This document shows positions 1 to 10,393 of a DNA stretch of 64,000 nucleotides, piece after piece (the first letter of the stretch is position 1; each line of letters begins with the position of its first letter). Both the position numbers and the translations under genes were made by a program. The DNA is from Oehlia diaphana (Eukaryota; Glomeromycota; Glomeromycetes; Glomerales; Glomeraceae): assembly GCA_003833135.1 (NCBI GenBank), contig QZLH01000295.1, positions 1 through 64,000 of the forward strand, written 5' to 3'. The notes below the pieces were generated by a model. The model did not search any database and was not told where the DNA came from. It saw only the letters and a list, made by a program, of their open reading frames with translations.

Positions 1-894
1 TTCACATAAAAGGAAATTTCAAAAATCAAAAATTTCAAAATCCGAAATTTCAAAATTTCAGAATTTCGAAATTTCGATTTTCATAATTTTGTCACTTTTG
101 GTCCAAACGGTACACCGTATTTAATATACAGTATGACAATTGTTAATACATAGAAATAATTTTTTTATTAAAATGTAAATTCATACAAAAAAATTTTATC
201 ATTAAAATATTCATTGCGAATATAGAGAAATTATTGTATTTTTTTTTTTTTTATAAAAAAAATAATTACGGTAAAATATTTTTTTTTAGTAGCTGTAACC
301 AGATGAAAATATAAAGTTTATATTTCACATTATAGCGATCTTATTGTTACAAAAAAATTTTTCTATGAGTTATTGTTATCACTAAAAAAAACTAATTTTC
401 TACTTTTTAGTATTAGTAAAACGCCAGTTACCGGAAACTAATAAATAATATCGCAGCAAAAGGTGACACTATACGTGATTTTGAGAGTCTCATTTAAAAG
501 TCACATGATCATTAACCGATCATCAAAAAAATGATTTTTCAAAAATGGTCTTTTTAACCTAAAACGAAATTTGTAAGGAATTAATTGAGAACATTACCTC
601 TCTAGCTCTCTATTATCAAAATAAAATAAAATACTATGCTCCTACTTATGCATGGAATAGATCAGGCGCAGATGAATCACGCGTTGCACAATTCAAAATT
701 ATTATTACGGGTTAATCTAAATCAATCTTGATTATTGTATCTTAAAAATCCATAGGTAAGTATATTTATTATGTTTACTTTTTAAAAAAAAATCTATTGA
801 AAATATATTATTTATATTTATATATATTATTAGGTGAATTACCATCATTTCTTACGCCCAAAATTTACAAGCATTAAAGAGAAAATATAATTAA

Positions 895-1250
895 CGCTAC
901 AGATGAAATAATTGAAGCTTATTTAAAAAGAAATAATATTAGATGGTCAAGAGATTATTCTTTCCAAAAATTTTAGAAAAATATAAATCGATTGCAAATA
1001 AAAGTTTTGAAAATTTTATCAATAATCAAACTATACAAAAATATGAAGATGGATTTGGCGTATATTGTTAATTATTGAGTAGTATAATAAGTACATATTT
1101 CTTGCGCTGAAATATGAATTTGATAATGAAAAAAATAGTTTTGTTGAGGCGCTAAAATTATATAAAAAACCTGCCTAAGAAGGATATATGACATCTCAAT
1201 ATAGACTAGTCACATTTATGAAAGAAACCTTACAACATATATAACATTAA
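895..1250 (+). pseudogene. Decayed Sel1-repeat-like coding fragment
   Basis: Conceptual translation in shifting frames gives protein-like pieces interrupted by stops and frameshifts. One piece near 1075-1190 reads F-x-EALKLYKK-x-A-x-EGY-x-TSQYRL, which has the spacing of a Sel1-like repeat (A..LY..AA..G...AQ..L). An upstream piece (EIIEAYLKRNNIRWSRDY) also reads as protein. Sel1-repeat proteins, often fused to kinase domains, are numerous in mycorrhizal fungi, so a dead member of that family is the best guess. The stretch is too broken to express a protein. Confidence 0.35.
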
Positions 1251-1392
1251 GGATAACATAATGATAAACATGTTCAAATGAGAGCTGAAATTACAAAATT
1301 AGACACTTTCATTAGAATTTACTATTAAAATCGTCGACTGGAGATTATGGGTATACTTATTACTTAGGCTTATCCCATCGGTATTATGTATA

Positions 1393-1607
1393 CACCGATG
1401 GATTTTTTTGTAAATTATTCCACCGGTATAAAAAAAGTATAAAAAAGTATAAAATCCATCGGTGCATACGCCATACACAATGAGATAAACCTGTTATTCC
1501 ATGGGTATCTAATAAATACTCCATATACACCGATGCTCCCCTCCCTTCGGGGGGCCCCTAGGCATCGGTGAATATTTCAGTTATTCATTGATACCCATGG
1601 AATAACA
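1393..1607. repeat. Paired palindromes (MITE-like inverted repeats)
   Basis: Two hairpins lie side by side. In the first, 14-base arms at 1393-1406 and 1451-1464 are perfect reverse complements. In the second, 18-base arms at 1492-1509 and 1590-1607 match perfectly, with inner 9-base arms at 1528-1536 and 1562-1570 and a GC-rich loop between. The element CACCGATG recurs in both hairpins. This is GC-richer than the surroundings and fits a non-autonomous palindromic element or a fold-back insertion. No coding capacity is seen. Confidence 0.6.
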
Positions 1608-3076
1608 AGTATTTGTTGATATATGGGGGGAATAAAAGTGTCACTCCTGCGGGATGACCGATATTTTTAACCGCCCCCTAAGCACAAGTACAAGAAATAA
1701 TGATTCCATTATTATTACAATTATCACTATTTTCCCATAATAGTAAAAAGAATAACACCGAATTGATGCTTCATGCTTCCAAACTCAGCAAAATCAATAC
1801 ATACTAATACGCTCTTATTAAAGTTAAAAAGGAGTAGAGATTGTACGGTACATTAATTACCGTATGCCATAACGGTTTGAATATTATTAATATTACCGAA
1901 TTCATAACATATAATAATTATAGCAATATTGACAAATTGTTTTAAATTATATTTAGATTTTAAAAAATTTCAATAATTTTATTAAATTGTTTGTAATTTT
2001 TAATATTTTAATTAAATTAAAATTATAAATTGCGTTTATGTTTCTTTTATTTTTAACTACTCTATTAGTATCTTGCAAAGGTTTAATTATATATTAATAA
2101 ATAAATAAATATAAATTATTAACTATTAATTATCTTTACTTATATTATTATTTAGATACAAATATTTATTATTATTTAAAAACTTAAGAAAAATTTCATT
2201 ATGATATAAATTTATAATAAGAATGACCACATGATCGTACAGGAAAAATGACCAACGTGTGTAATATTGACGTAAGTATTGGAAATTTAGAATTAGTTAA
2301 AGATAAGAATCTTAGTTATTAATTATAAAAAGGAAAGAATTTTCAGGGATTTTTTTTTTTAATTTTAAAGTTTTGTTAATTATTGATTAATATTGTATTC
2401 TAGAAACGATTTTAACGTTCTTGTAAAAAATTATAAGCGTTCTTGCAATTTTAAATATTTAAATATTTACAAAAAAATTCATTTATTTATAAAATATAGT
2501 CCCAAAATCCAAAGAACGTTTGTTAACCATACCGGTAAAATCGGTAATTCAAATCCATAAAGCTCAGCTAAACTAGGGGAGTAGGGGTTTATATCGAAAT
2601 TCGCGAGTTTTGATAATCAATAATGATTTGATTTAAATCACATCAAATAATATCAATAATATCAATAGTAACAATTTAAAAATTTAAAAACAACGCGACA
2701 AATAATTTTACGTGTTTATAGTAATATGAGAAAAACCTCTTCAGTATCATATATATAGATAAGCATACATTGAATTATAATACCATATTTGGTTTTTTTC
2801 TATGATCCCTTGTGACTGACTGACTGACTAAAATTATTATTATCGAAGAGTTGTCCTGTAATAATTCGTATACCTCGTGTAACCTTATGCAATATACTTG
2901 AAATTTTCAAGAATATCGGAACTAAATTTATTTTTTTTTTTTGTTGTTCTCTTAAAGCTGTTGTTTATCAATAACTTCAGATTGCACATTACCTGTATTT
3001 TATAAAATATATTTTCTCTTGAGTTTCTTGAGCTGGAGGGTCAAACTGTCTTTTTGCAAAGTAAATTATAAAAAGA

Positions 3077-4704
3077 ATGGGCTCACGGGTAAAGATTTAG
3101 AATGTTTTTGTTTTTTTTTTTTTATACTCTCTAAATAACTGTTTTAACTTACTTTCTTATTAATTTCAATCAAAAGCAAACTACTAATGCTTTCCCAGAA
3201 CAAAGTAGCTCACATGAAAGTTATAACCTTAATAGAGTAACGGAAACTGCGACAAGTAGAAGAGTTAGGGTTACAACCAGAGCGCAGAAAAAAAGACAAG
3301 AACCGATTGAGCCAATGCAAGATGTATATGGTTGGTTTTATAATTTTTAAATGATATTTTGTTATGATCAACTTTTTTATGTTTATTGTAAATTTTAAAA
3401 TGTTGATTATAAATATTTTATCTTTTACAGGTTTGTCATTGCCAAGCCAATCACAAAATTTAATAGAACCCGATCCTGAGTTACAACGCATGCGTAGACT
3501 TCGACGTACAGTTCCTCGTGCCGTTACTTACAAAGTACGATGAATACTTGCGCGATTGATGTTAATTGTTAATTGTTAATAATCATATAATGTTATTTAT
3601 TCTCACTTTTAGGTTTCTTCCTCTTCAGAAGAAGATACTGATATTGAAAGTTCTTCAACTCGAATACGAACATCACGCCAAAATAAAAGAACACAAGAAA
3701 GGGCAGAGTTAGATGGTATTCTTGTTTATCAATAAATGTTTCATTATAATTGTATGGTTCTCAATTTCAAATTTAGAAATTATGCATTACTCATTCTCTT
3801 TCAATTATAGAACCGGAATCGTCTACTTCATACAATAATTCTTCAGGACCAATATCAAGACCTAATAAACGTAGGGCAATAAGAGCAGAAGAAGGAGGTA
3901 TAAACCCATCTTATAAATATTAGATTTAAATTGACTAAAAAAAAAAAAAAATCATATAACAAAATTTATTATTAAATTTTAGTATCTCGAAGTGAACAAG
4001 ACGCTTATCCGATTATTATCCTACCACCACCTTATAGAAATGACTCGCCACTTCCTACAATCCTACAGACTGCAGAATCGGAAACAATTCAGGATTCTTC
4101 TTCATATCTACAGCCGTTTAATTTACCTACTACTGGAAACAACACTGGTGGAGTAGTAACTTTGCCTCCTATTTCTTTGCCGCAAGAAAATTCTGCGCAT
4201 GGTGGAATAACCTTACCTCCTATTCGTTCAGTATTATCCCTTGCTGATCGTTCTAGGACTCCCGAAATAGAAGTGGTAGACCTCTCCTCTCCTCCATCTT
4301 ACCCCAGCAACAATGCTGCGGATCCATATCCGAACAATATTGTGGATTTAACGTCCTCGCCAGTAATCTTCTCTCCGAATACCCATTCAACCGCCGTCAA
4401 CTCTTCCTATAAAAATTCTAATAATAATAATCACTCACCCCCAGAGATAATTATCATTGATGATGACTCTTCGGCAGAAGATCTTACTTCTACAACTTCT
4501 CCTTTACCATCAAAAGGTCTTCAACTCAAATGCGCGATTTGTCTTGATTATCCAAAAGATGTTTCATTTACGCCTTGTGGACATATTTTTTGTCGAGATT
4601 GCATCTCAACCGCTTTAAAATCTCAAAAAGTGTGTTCTCTTTGTAGGCGTACACTGACAAAGAAACAGATCAAGCGCTTGGAGTTCAAGATCTTGGTGAA
4701 ATGA
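3077..4704 (+). CDS. RING-finger E3 ligase with SUMO-interacting motifs (STUbL-like)
   Basis: Exon model 3077-3088, 3177-3330, 3431-3534, 3613-3715, 3811-3897, 3983-4704 gives 393 aa. The C-terminus holds a C3HC4 RING (about residues 337-374: CAIC, CGHIFC, C, CSLC), the E2-binding fold of ubiquitin ligases. Upstream are three hydrophobic-acidic stretches of SUMO-interacting type: VVDLSS (about 251-256), IVDLTSS (about 273) and EIIIIDDDSS (about 308-317). Tandem SIMs followed by a terminal RING is the layout of RNF4/Slx8, ligases that ubiquitinate SUMO-modified proteins in the nucleus. The N-terminal half is basic and low-complexity. The four-codon first exon is a guess: the frame is closed by a stop at 3132 and no ATG follows it, so the start must lie across an intron. 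It could also be another RING ligase. Confidence 0.8.
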
Positions 4705-5224
4705 TTATGATCGAGAGAGTCCTATAAAAGTGAGTCTCTCTCACATTATCATTTACTTTTTCATTACCGTCATCATATATTTTTAACGAACCGTTTATTC
4801 TTTTTATTGAGCTTTTCGCTTATTTATTTGTTTTAAAAATTGGTGATGTGAGTCAGTGCAGTTGTATCCTATAGATGATATCTATAGTGTAAAAAAAAAA
4901 AAATTTCAAATAAAAATAACTTTATGGTTTTTGTAAGTCTTTTTCATAAGTTTAAATAATTATTAAAAGAATATATGGAAAAAGTAGATATTTCAAAATT
5001 AGTCTAGATTTTCACAGTTGTATATATACTATAGATTACTTATTTAAATTATTTAAATGCTTTAAGATTATTTTCAGATTTTTATTAATTGAAAAAAATA
5101 ACAATTTAATATATTAATATCACGTGAAGAATATCATTGTTACGCAAATTTTACATAAGCATTATAAGCATAATAAACTGTGTTTTTTTATCAATCAATC
5201 TAACTTGGTTAAAAAAAAAAAAAA
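4705..5224. other. Intergenic, 3' region of RING gene and promoter of NHP2
   Basis: AT-rich spacer without a supported gene. The overlapping reading frame at 5124-5339 is an out-of-frame shadow of the lysine-rich start of NHP2. A CACGTG hexamer at 5121-5126 is listed separately. Confidence 0.7.
5121..5126. promoter_or_regulatory. CACGTG (E-box/Cbf1-type) motif upstream of NHP2
   Basis: Palindromic CACGTG in the context ATCACGTGAA, 99 bases before the NHP2 start codon. In fungi this core is bound by bHLH factors such as Cbf1. The assignment rests only on motif and position. Confidence 0.35.
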
Positions 5225-6099
5225 ATGGCTAAAGAAAAGAAAGAGTCTAAATCTAAGAAAGAAAAGAAAGAAAAGAAAGAAAAAACTCATAAAGAAAAAA
5301 AAGAAAAGCATTCTTCAAAAAATAAAGATGATAATGTAATGGAAGTTGATGTCATATCACCAGTCTCTACAGGACCAACTCCAACCATAACCCCAGCGGA
5401 AACAAAATCAGACAAGGGTTTAATTGTACATTACGACTTAAGAGCTTTAATACCTTTTGCACAACCGTTAGCATCTGAGAAATTAACTCGAGAAATAATG
5501 ATAGTAATCAGGAAAGGTAATTATATTTATATATAAGAGAAACTAGTGATTTGTTAATAATATTTTTGAATCGTATTTGTAAAAATTTCCAATCAATTTA
5601 AATCAATTAGCTGCAAGACAACGACATTGTAGACGTGGCGTAAAGGAAACCGTAAAAGCTATAAGTAAACAGCAAAAAGGGTAAGCATTTTATAATTCAT
5701 TTGTTTGTTCATTGACCAGGATGCTTAACCTTCCCAAACTAAATATATATTACACTGCTAAAAATTAGGTTGGTCGTGATGGCTGGGGATGTTTCTCCAA
5801 TGGATGTGATTTCACATATTCCAGTTTTATGTGAGGATCATGAAATACCCTATATTTTCATTCCATCTCGAGCTGATCTTGGATTTTCATGTGCAACTAA
5901 ACGTCCAACAAGTGTTGTCATGATTGTTCCTGATCGTAAAAATGAAGATAATAACCTTGAATACAAAGAAAGTTTAGAAAAATGTCTTAATGAAGTCAAG
6001 GAATTGGTGAGATTAAACTACTTGTTTGTGGATTTAAAAATAAAACTTTTGTTGATTCATTTTTCTTCTATAATATAGGAACAATTCATGATACGTTGA
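5225..6099 (+). CDS. NHP2: H/ACA snoRNP protein NHP2 (L7Ae family)
   Basis: Exons 5225-5516, 5611-5680, 5769-6006 and 6079-6099 encode 206 aa. The protein joins a very lysine-rich N-terminal tail (about residues 1-35, KEKKE-type) to an L7Ae/Nhp2 domain: LTREIMIVIRKG, RRGVKETVKAI, then KGLVVMAGDVSPMDVISHIP and the RADLG signature. Nhp2 binds the kink-turn-like part of H/ACA guide RNAs with Cbf5, Gar1 and Nop10 in the nucleolus and serves pseudouridylation and pre-rRNA processing. It is longer than the roughly 155-aa yeast form because of the basic tail, which could aid nucleolar retention. Other L7Ae members (Snu13, Rpl8, Rps12) fit less well because they lack this GDVSPMDVISHIP pattern. Confidence 0.9.
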
Positions 6100-6702
6100 G
6101 AAATTCTAGACATATTTTTTAATAGTAAATAAAATAAAATTTAGCGGTTTGATTCTTTATGTGGTGGTCATAAATCTAATTTGTAGATCAAGGATAAGCG
6201 GTGTTAGCATGATATAGCATATGACCCTTTTCGTGTGTATATAATTACCAGATATACAATATAGAATTTTAATCAAAAAATGCATATCATTCACGGAAAA
6301 ATTTATACAAAAATGGAGGACCATCTAATTATAATAACTAGCAATTTTTTTTTAAAATTATATCATTTCATTATCTGGGAGTCTGTCTAATTTTAAAATA
6401 AATCAAAGATGTTGTCATTGATTTCCTAATTTTGTTAACAAAATTTATGGGGGGGAAACAGGGGAAGATACTGCGGTAGGTTGATATGGTAAGGGTTGGT
6501 AGATCTTTTCTAAAATACAATTTCAAGGTATAGTAAATAAACTGCATTTGTAATACATCATGGAAGCTCTCGCTAATACTTAAGTACTGTGTGAAAACTA
6601 TTAGATAAAACTCGTTTTTTATTGTGCCACACTCCCGTGTAGGTTTTTTTTCTAATTTTCCGCGTTTAATAATAAATTCCATTATCCTTTCTTTCTTTAC
6701 AA
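6100..6702. other. Intergenic spacer NHP2-CDC50
   Basis: No supported gene or RNA. The minus-strand reading frame across 6371-6736 overlaps the CDC50 start and has no recognisable domain, so I treat it as chance. Confidence 0.6.
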
Positions 6703-8391
6703 ATGGCTCCAGAAACAAAGAGCCGTAAACCCGCAAGTAAGTTCTCTTAACATCTTTTTAATGTATTCTATAACCATCTCTTAATAATATGATAAATTAT
6801 TTCTTTTTGAAATTTCTTGTAGACACTGCTTTTAAACAACAACGTTTAAAGGCATGGCAGCCAATTCTTACACCAAGAACTGTTCTTCCAACATTTTTCA
6901 TTATTGGGATCATCTTTGCTCCACTTGGTGGTCTATTACTTTATGCTAGTAATAGTGTGAGTAGAACTTAAAATCTTTGAAATTTTTTAAAAGCTTCTAC
7001 TCAAAATGTTATTATTTTATTATAGGTTAATGAGTTACAATTCGATTACACTTTTTGCGATCAAAGACCACCAGCACCAGATGATCCTTTGGGCCAAAAT
7101 CCAAAATTCGTACCAATACCAGCTGATGATATTACGTCTTCATTTTCTAATTCAGATTTAAACGCACAATGGGCTAGAGTTGTCAAAAAACTTCCATTAG
7201 AATATGATCCAACAGGAACTAGAGAAATTTGGAATTGTTTAATTCAATTTAATTTACCAGTGAATTTGAAACCTCCAGTTTTCATGTATTACAGGTTAAC
7301 AAATTTTTATCAAAATCATAGAAGATATGTTAAAAGTTTTGATGCTAATCAACTAAAAGGTGAAGCTGTATCTGCTGCTGCAATTAAAGCTGGAAGTTGT
7401 AAACCAATGGATGTCGTTGGTGACAAAATCATCTATCCTTGTGGACTTATTGCCAACTCATTATTTAATGGTAATTTTTACTCATTCATATTATAGATAG
7501 TTTAGCAAAGAGAGAATTTAAATAATATCTTTTTTTTAATAAGTAAAACATGTAATAATTATATACGAATCAATGCGATAATATATATACACAAAAAGCG
7601 ACAATTACATTTTTAAAATTTTAATCATCTAATCCAAATCTTATAAATTGTTTTTTTTAGATTCATTCATTCCCCCAATTCTTCTTAATTTACCTGGTTC
7701 TGATGCTCAAAATGAATCCTATGAATTTTCATCAAAGGGTATTGCATGGCCATCTGATAAAGAGAAATATGGCAAAACTAAATACACCATTGATCAAATT
7801 CGCCCTCCTTTGGATTGGGTTGAAAGATACCCAAATGGTACTTATACCGAACAATTTCCTCCACCTAACATTGCAGAGGATGAACATTTTCAAGTTTGGA
7901 TGCGTACTGCAGGTCTTCCTGATTTTAGAAAATTATGGGGAAAAAACGAAAAAGATACAATGAAAATGGGCCGATATCAAGTTGAAATTCAATATCGTAA
8001 GTAATAATTTATGAAAAAATTTTGAATATTGGTATACAGAAGTGATATTTATTCATAATTACAATTTTTTTTTCAAAAGTATTTCCTGTAACCAAATATG
8101 GGGGTACTAAATCTCTCGTAATTTCTACGGTCTCTTTTCTTGGTGGAAAAAATTCTTTCCTGGGTTGGGCTTATATAGTTGTTGGAGTTATTTGTGTAGT
8201 ACTTGGGTGCTTATTTACTTTAAGACACTTGTACAAACCAAGGTATATTATAATTAAAAGTTTGCAGTTAAGATAATTATTATATTAAAAATAAATTGCT
8301 AATTTTCAACTCTTTTTATAGGAAACTTGGAGATCATACCTATCTCTCTTGGAATAATAATAATGGACAAAATAGCGGAAGTAACAATTAA
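6703..8391 (+). CDS. CDC50/LEM3-family P4-ATPase beta subunit
   Basis: Exons 6703-6736, 6823-6956, 7026-7470, 7661-7996, 8080-8242 and 8322-8391 give 393 aa, normal for the family. It begins with a short cytosolic tail ([10 protein letters not shown]), the family motif [15 protein letters not shown], and a first membrane segment (about residues 30-55). A large lumenal domain follows with the paired cysteines expected for Cdc50 (FCDQ, WNC, CKPMD, YPCG), the VMYRL-equivalent [19 protein letters not shown] and N-glycosylation sequons (NES, NGT). The second membrane segment is near [19 protein letters not shown], then [10 protein letters not shown]. Cdc50 proteins escort and activate P4-ATPase lipid flippases from the ER to Golgi, endosomes or plasma membrane. 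Which paralogue (Cdc50, Lem3, Crf1) cannot be told. A damaged partial copy of its 3' half lies at 9031-9200. Confidence 0.93.
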
Positions 8392-8880
8392 TTTATCTAT
8401 CCTTACTTTTTTTATGTAATTAATTGTCATAAGAAAATTTGTAACAAATTCTTAAATTTGAAGAATAGAATATAATTAATTAGGGACAAATAAAATAATG
8501 TGTATATTTTAGATCGATTAGCTATTTGAATTATTTTGGGTAAAAGTACTACAATTGGTTTAATTAATATCACTTCTACTTTTTTCTTTACTTTAACTTT
8601 ATTATAAGTATTGTAAAATAACCAAATTTATTATATAATAATATATTTCAAAATAATAATATTATTTATTTATTTATTTATTTTTTCTTTTTTTTTTTGT
8701 GATCATTATTATTAGAATTGTATATTTAATCAGATCCTACAATTTTATAGCTCATAATTCTGTTCAATCCAGAAATTGCGAATAAAATCAATTTAAGACA
8801 AAATAATCGAGTAAACAAACAGTTTAGCAATTTTCTTCGCAATTATGCGTGCGAAATATTATATTTTGTTCTCTTATTTT

Positions 8881-9010
8881 AGATAATATATTAATTATAG
8901 AATTCTTACAAAAGGCAACACTGACATCAACACCGGCTCTCTCAACAACTATACAGACAGATGTAGTTATGGAATAAGCTATCAGTCACTAATAATACTT
9001 CAGCTAACAA
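8881..9010 (+). pseudogene. Decayed duplicate of SCAI exon 1 region
   Basis: The stretch aligns by eye with the 5' end of the intact gene at 9690-9870: ACTGACATCA, CAACAACTA, ACAGATGTAGTTATGGAA and GCTAACAATAACG appear in the same order. The start codon region is deleted and an in-frame stop follows the GTTATGGAA stretch, so it cannot code. It is one half of a tandem duplication whose other half is the CDC50 remnant just downstream. Confidence 0.75.
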
Positions 9011-9030
9011 TAACGGATAAGATAATAATG

Positions 9031-9200
9031 TTAGGTCTTCATGATTTTAGAAAATTATGGGGAAAAAAGAAAAATTCAACCCCGCAATCAAATATGGATA
9101 CTTTTCGCGATTTTTACGGCATCTTTTCTTGGTGAAAAGAATTCTTTCTTACATGTATGCTTATTTACTTTAAAGACACTCGTAATAATCCAAGGTATAT
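9031..9200 (+). pseudogene. Decayed duplicate of CDC50 exons 4-5
   Basis: AGGTCTTC(A)TGATTTTAGAAAATTATGGGGAAAAAA-like sequence at 9033 repeats the CDC50 exon 4 text at 7911, and sequence at 9090-9195 repeats exon 5 (TCTTTTCTTGGTG, GCTTATTTACTTTA, CCAAGGTATAT). The intron between them and many exon bases are lost. The following 3' flank to about 9560 also mirrors the true CDC50 3' flank. It is not a functional gene. Confidence 0.8.
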
Positions 9201-9730
9201 AATAATGAAAATAATTCAATTTAATAAAAAAATGCTAATTTTTCAGCTCTTTTTTTTGTCTCTTGGAATAATGTAACAAATAATTTACGTAATTAATTGT
9301 CAAGTAAACTTTGTTTAAAAAAAATAATTGATTAAAATAATGCACAGTATAAATTTTAGATTGATTAATTATCTATATTTGGGTTTAATCAATCTTATTT
9401 CATTTTGTCTTTTGTACCAAATTTTTAAAATTTTTTATATAGCATATTTTAAAATAGCAATATTGTTTCTTTTTTTGTGAGGTCCAGCTCATAATTCTGG
9501 TCAACCCAAATAAAATCAATGATATATTTTAGTCAAAATAAAAAGGATTGCCCAACTATATAAGATCCTGATCTATACTTTTATATCAAGTAAACAAACC
9601 TTAACACAAAGTATAGCAATTACTTTATATACTACTGTATGTTCTCGTAAATTATGCGCGCGAAATATTTATATTTTGATCTCTTATTTTTAGATAATAC
9701 ATTTATTATAGATTTCTTATTTAGCTGAGT
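9201..9730. other. Duplicated 3' flank of CDC50
   Basis: Gene-free stretch that repeats, with many changes, the downstream sequence of the true CDC50 (for example TAATTAATTGTCA, AGCTCATAATTCTG, and the GCGCGAAATATTTATATTTTG upstream block of SCAI near 9656 that matches 8849). It serves as the promoter region of the intact SCAI gene. Confidence 0.6.
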
Positions 9731-10305
9731 ATGGAAGAAACACAAAAAGAAGCACTGACATCAGCAACGGCTCCTTCAACAACTACAACTCAGACAACTG
9801 TCACAGATGTAGTTATGGAAGAAGCTGCCCCGGTTCCTAACAATACACCAGCTAACAATAACGAAAAAGATAGTAAAGTTCAAACAGATCCAGCGAATAC
9901 TGCTATGAATAACCAAAGGATCGTAGAAGAATTTCAGTACCTTTTGGAGAAGAGTCAGCAATTATTTGCGGGTTTAAGGTAAAAACATTTCATATTACAC
10001 GCAAATTTCATAAACTTTTGGAACGATTGTTTAGAGAAAATCGTGATATACATAGGGATTTACCACCTACAGGTGGTCGTCAATGGCAGCCATATTTCCA
10101 ACGAACTTTTGAAGTCTATACTAAGGTAATTGATCAATTCTTTGATTAATGCGAATTGATTTTTTTCCTAAAAAAAAAATATGAGGCTTACCATTTTTCA
10201 ATTAATATTTAGTTGTGGAAGTTCCAGCAACAGAATAGGTGAATTTTAGTTTTACGTTATAATATTTTTTTTTTTTTTTTTATCTATCTATTTCATTTAT
10301 TATAT

Positions 10306-10393
<88 letters not shown>

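Larger units (their letters stand above)
1..3076. other. Gene-poor repeat-rich stretch
   Basis: No intact coding region is visible on either strand. The first 110 bases are built of variants of an AATTTC motif. A decayed coding fragment lies near 895-1250 and a compact group of inverted repeats at 1393-1607, both listed separately. The rest is AT-rich DNA with short homopolymers and a (TGAC)n stretch near 2815-2828. It probably represents old mobile-element debris upstream of the RING gene. Confidence 0.7.

Noticed and set aside
1536..1562. GC-rich stem as a bacterial-type terminator
   Set aside because: No T-tract or upstream gene fits, and the genome is eukaryotic; better explained as the loop of a palindromic element.
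6371..6736. Minus-strand frame of 121 codons before CDC50
   Set aside because: Overlaps the CDC50 start exon and has no recognisable domain or conserved pattern.
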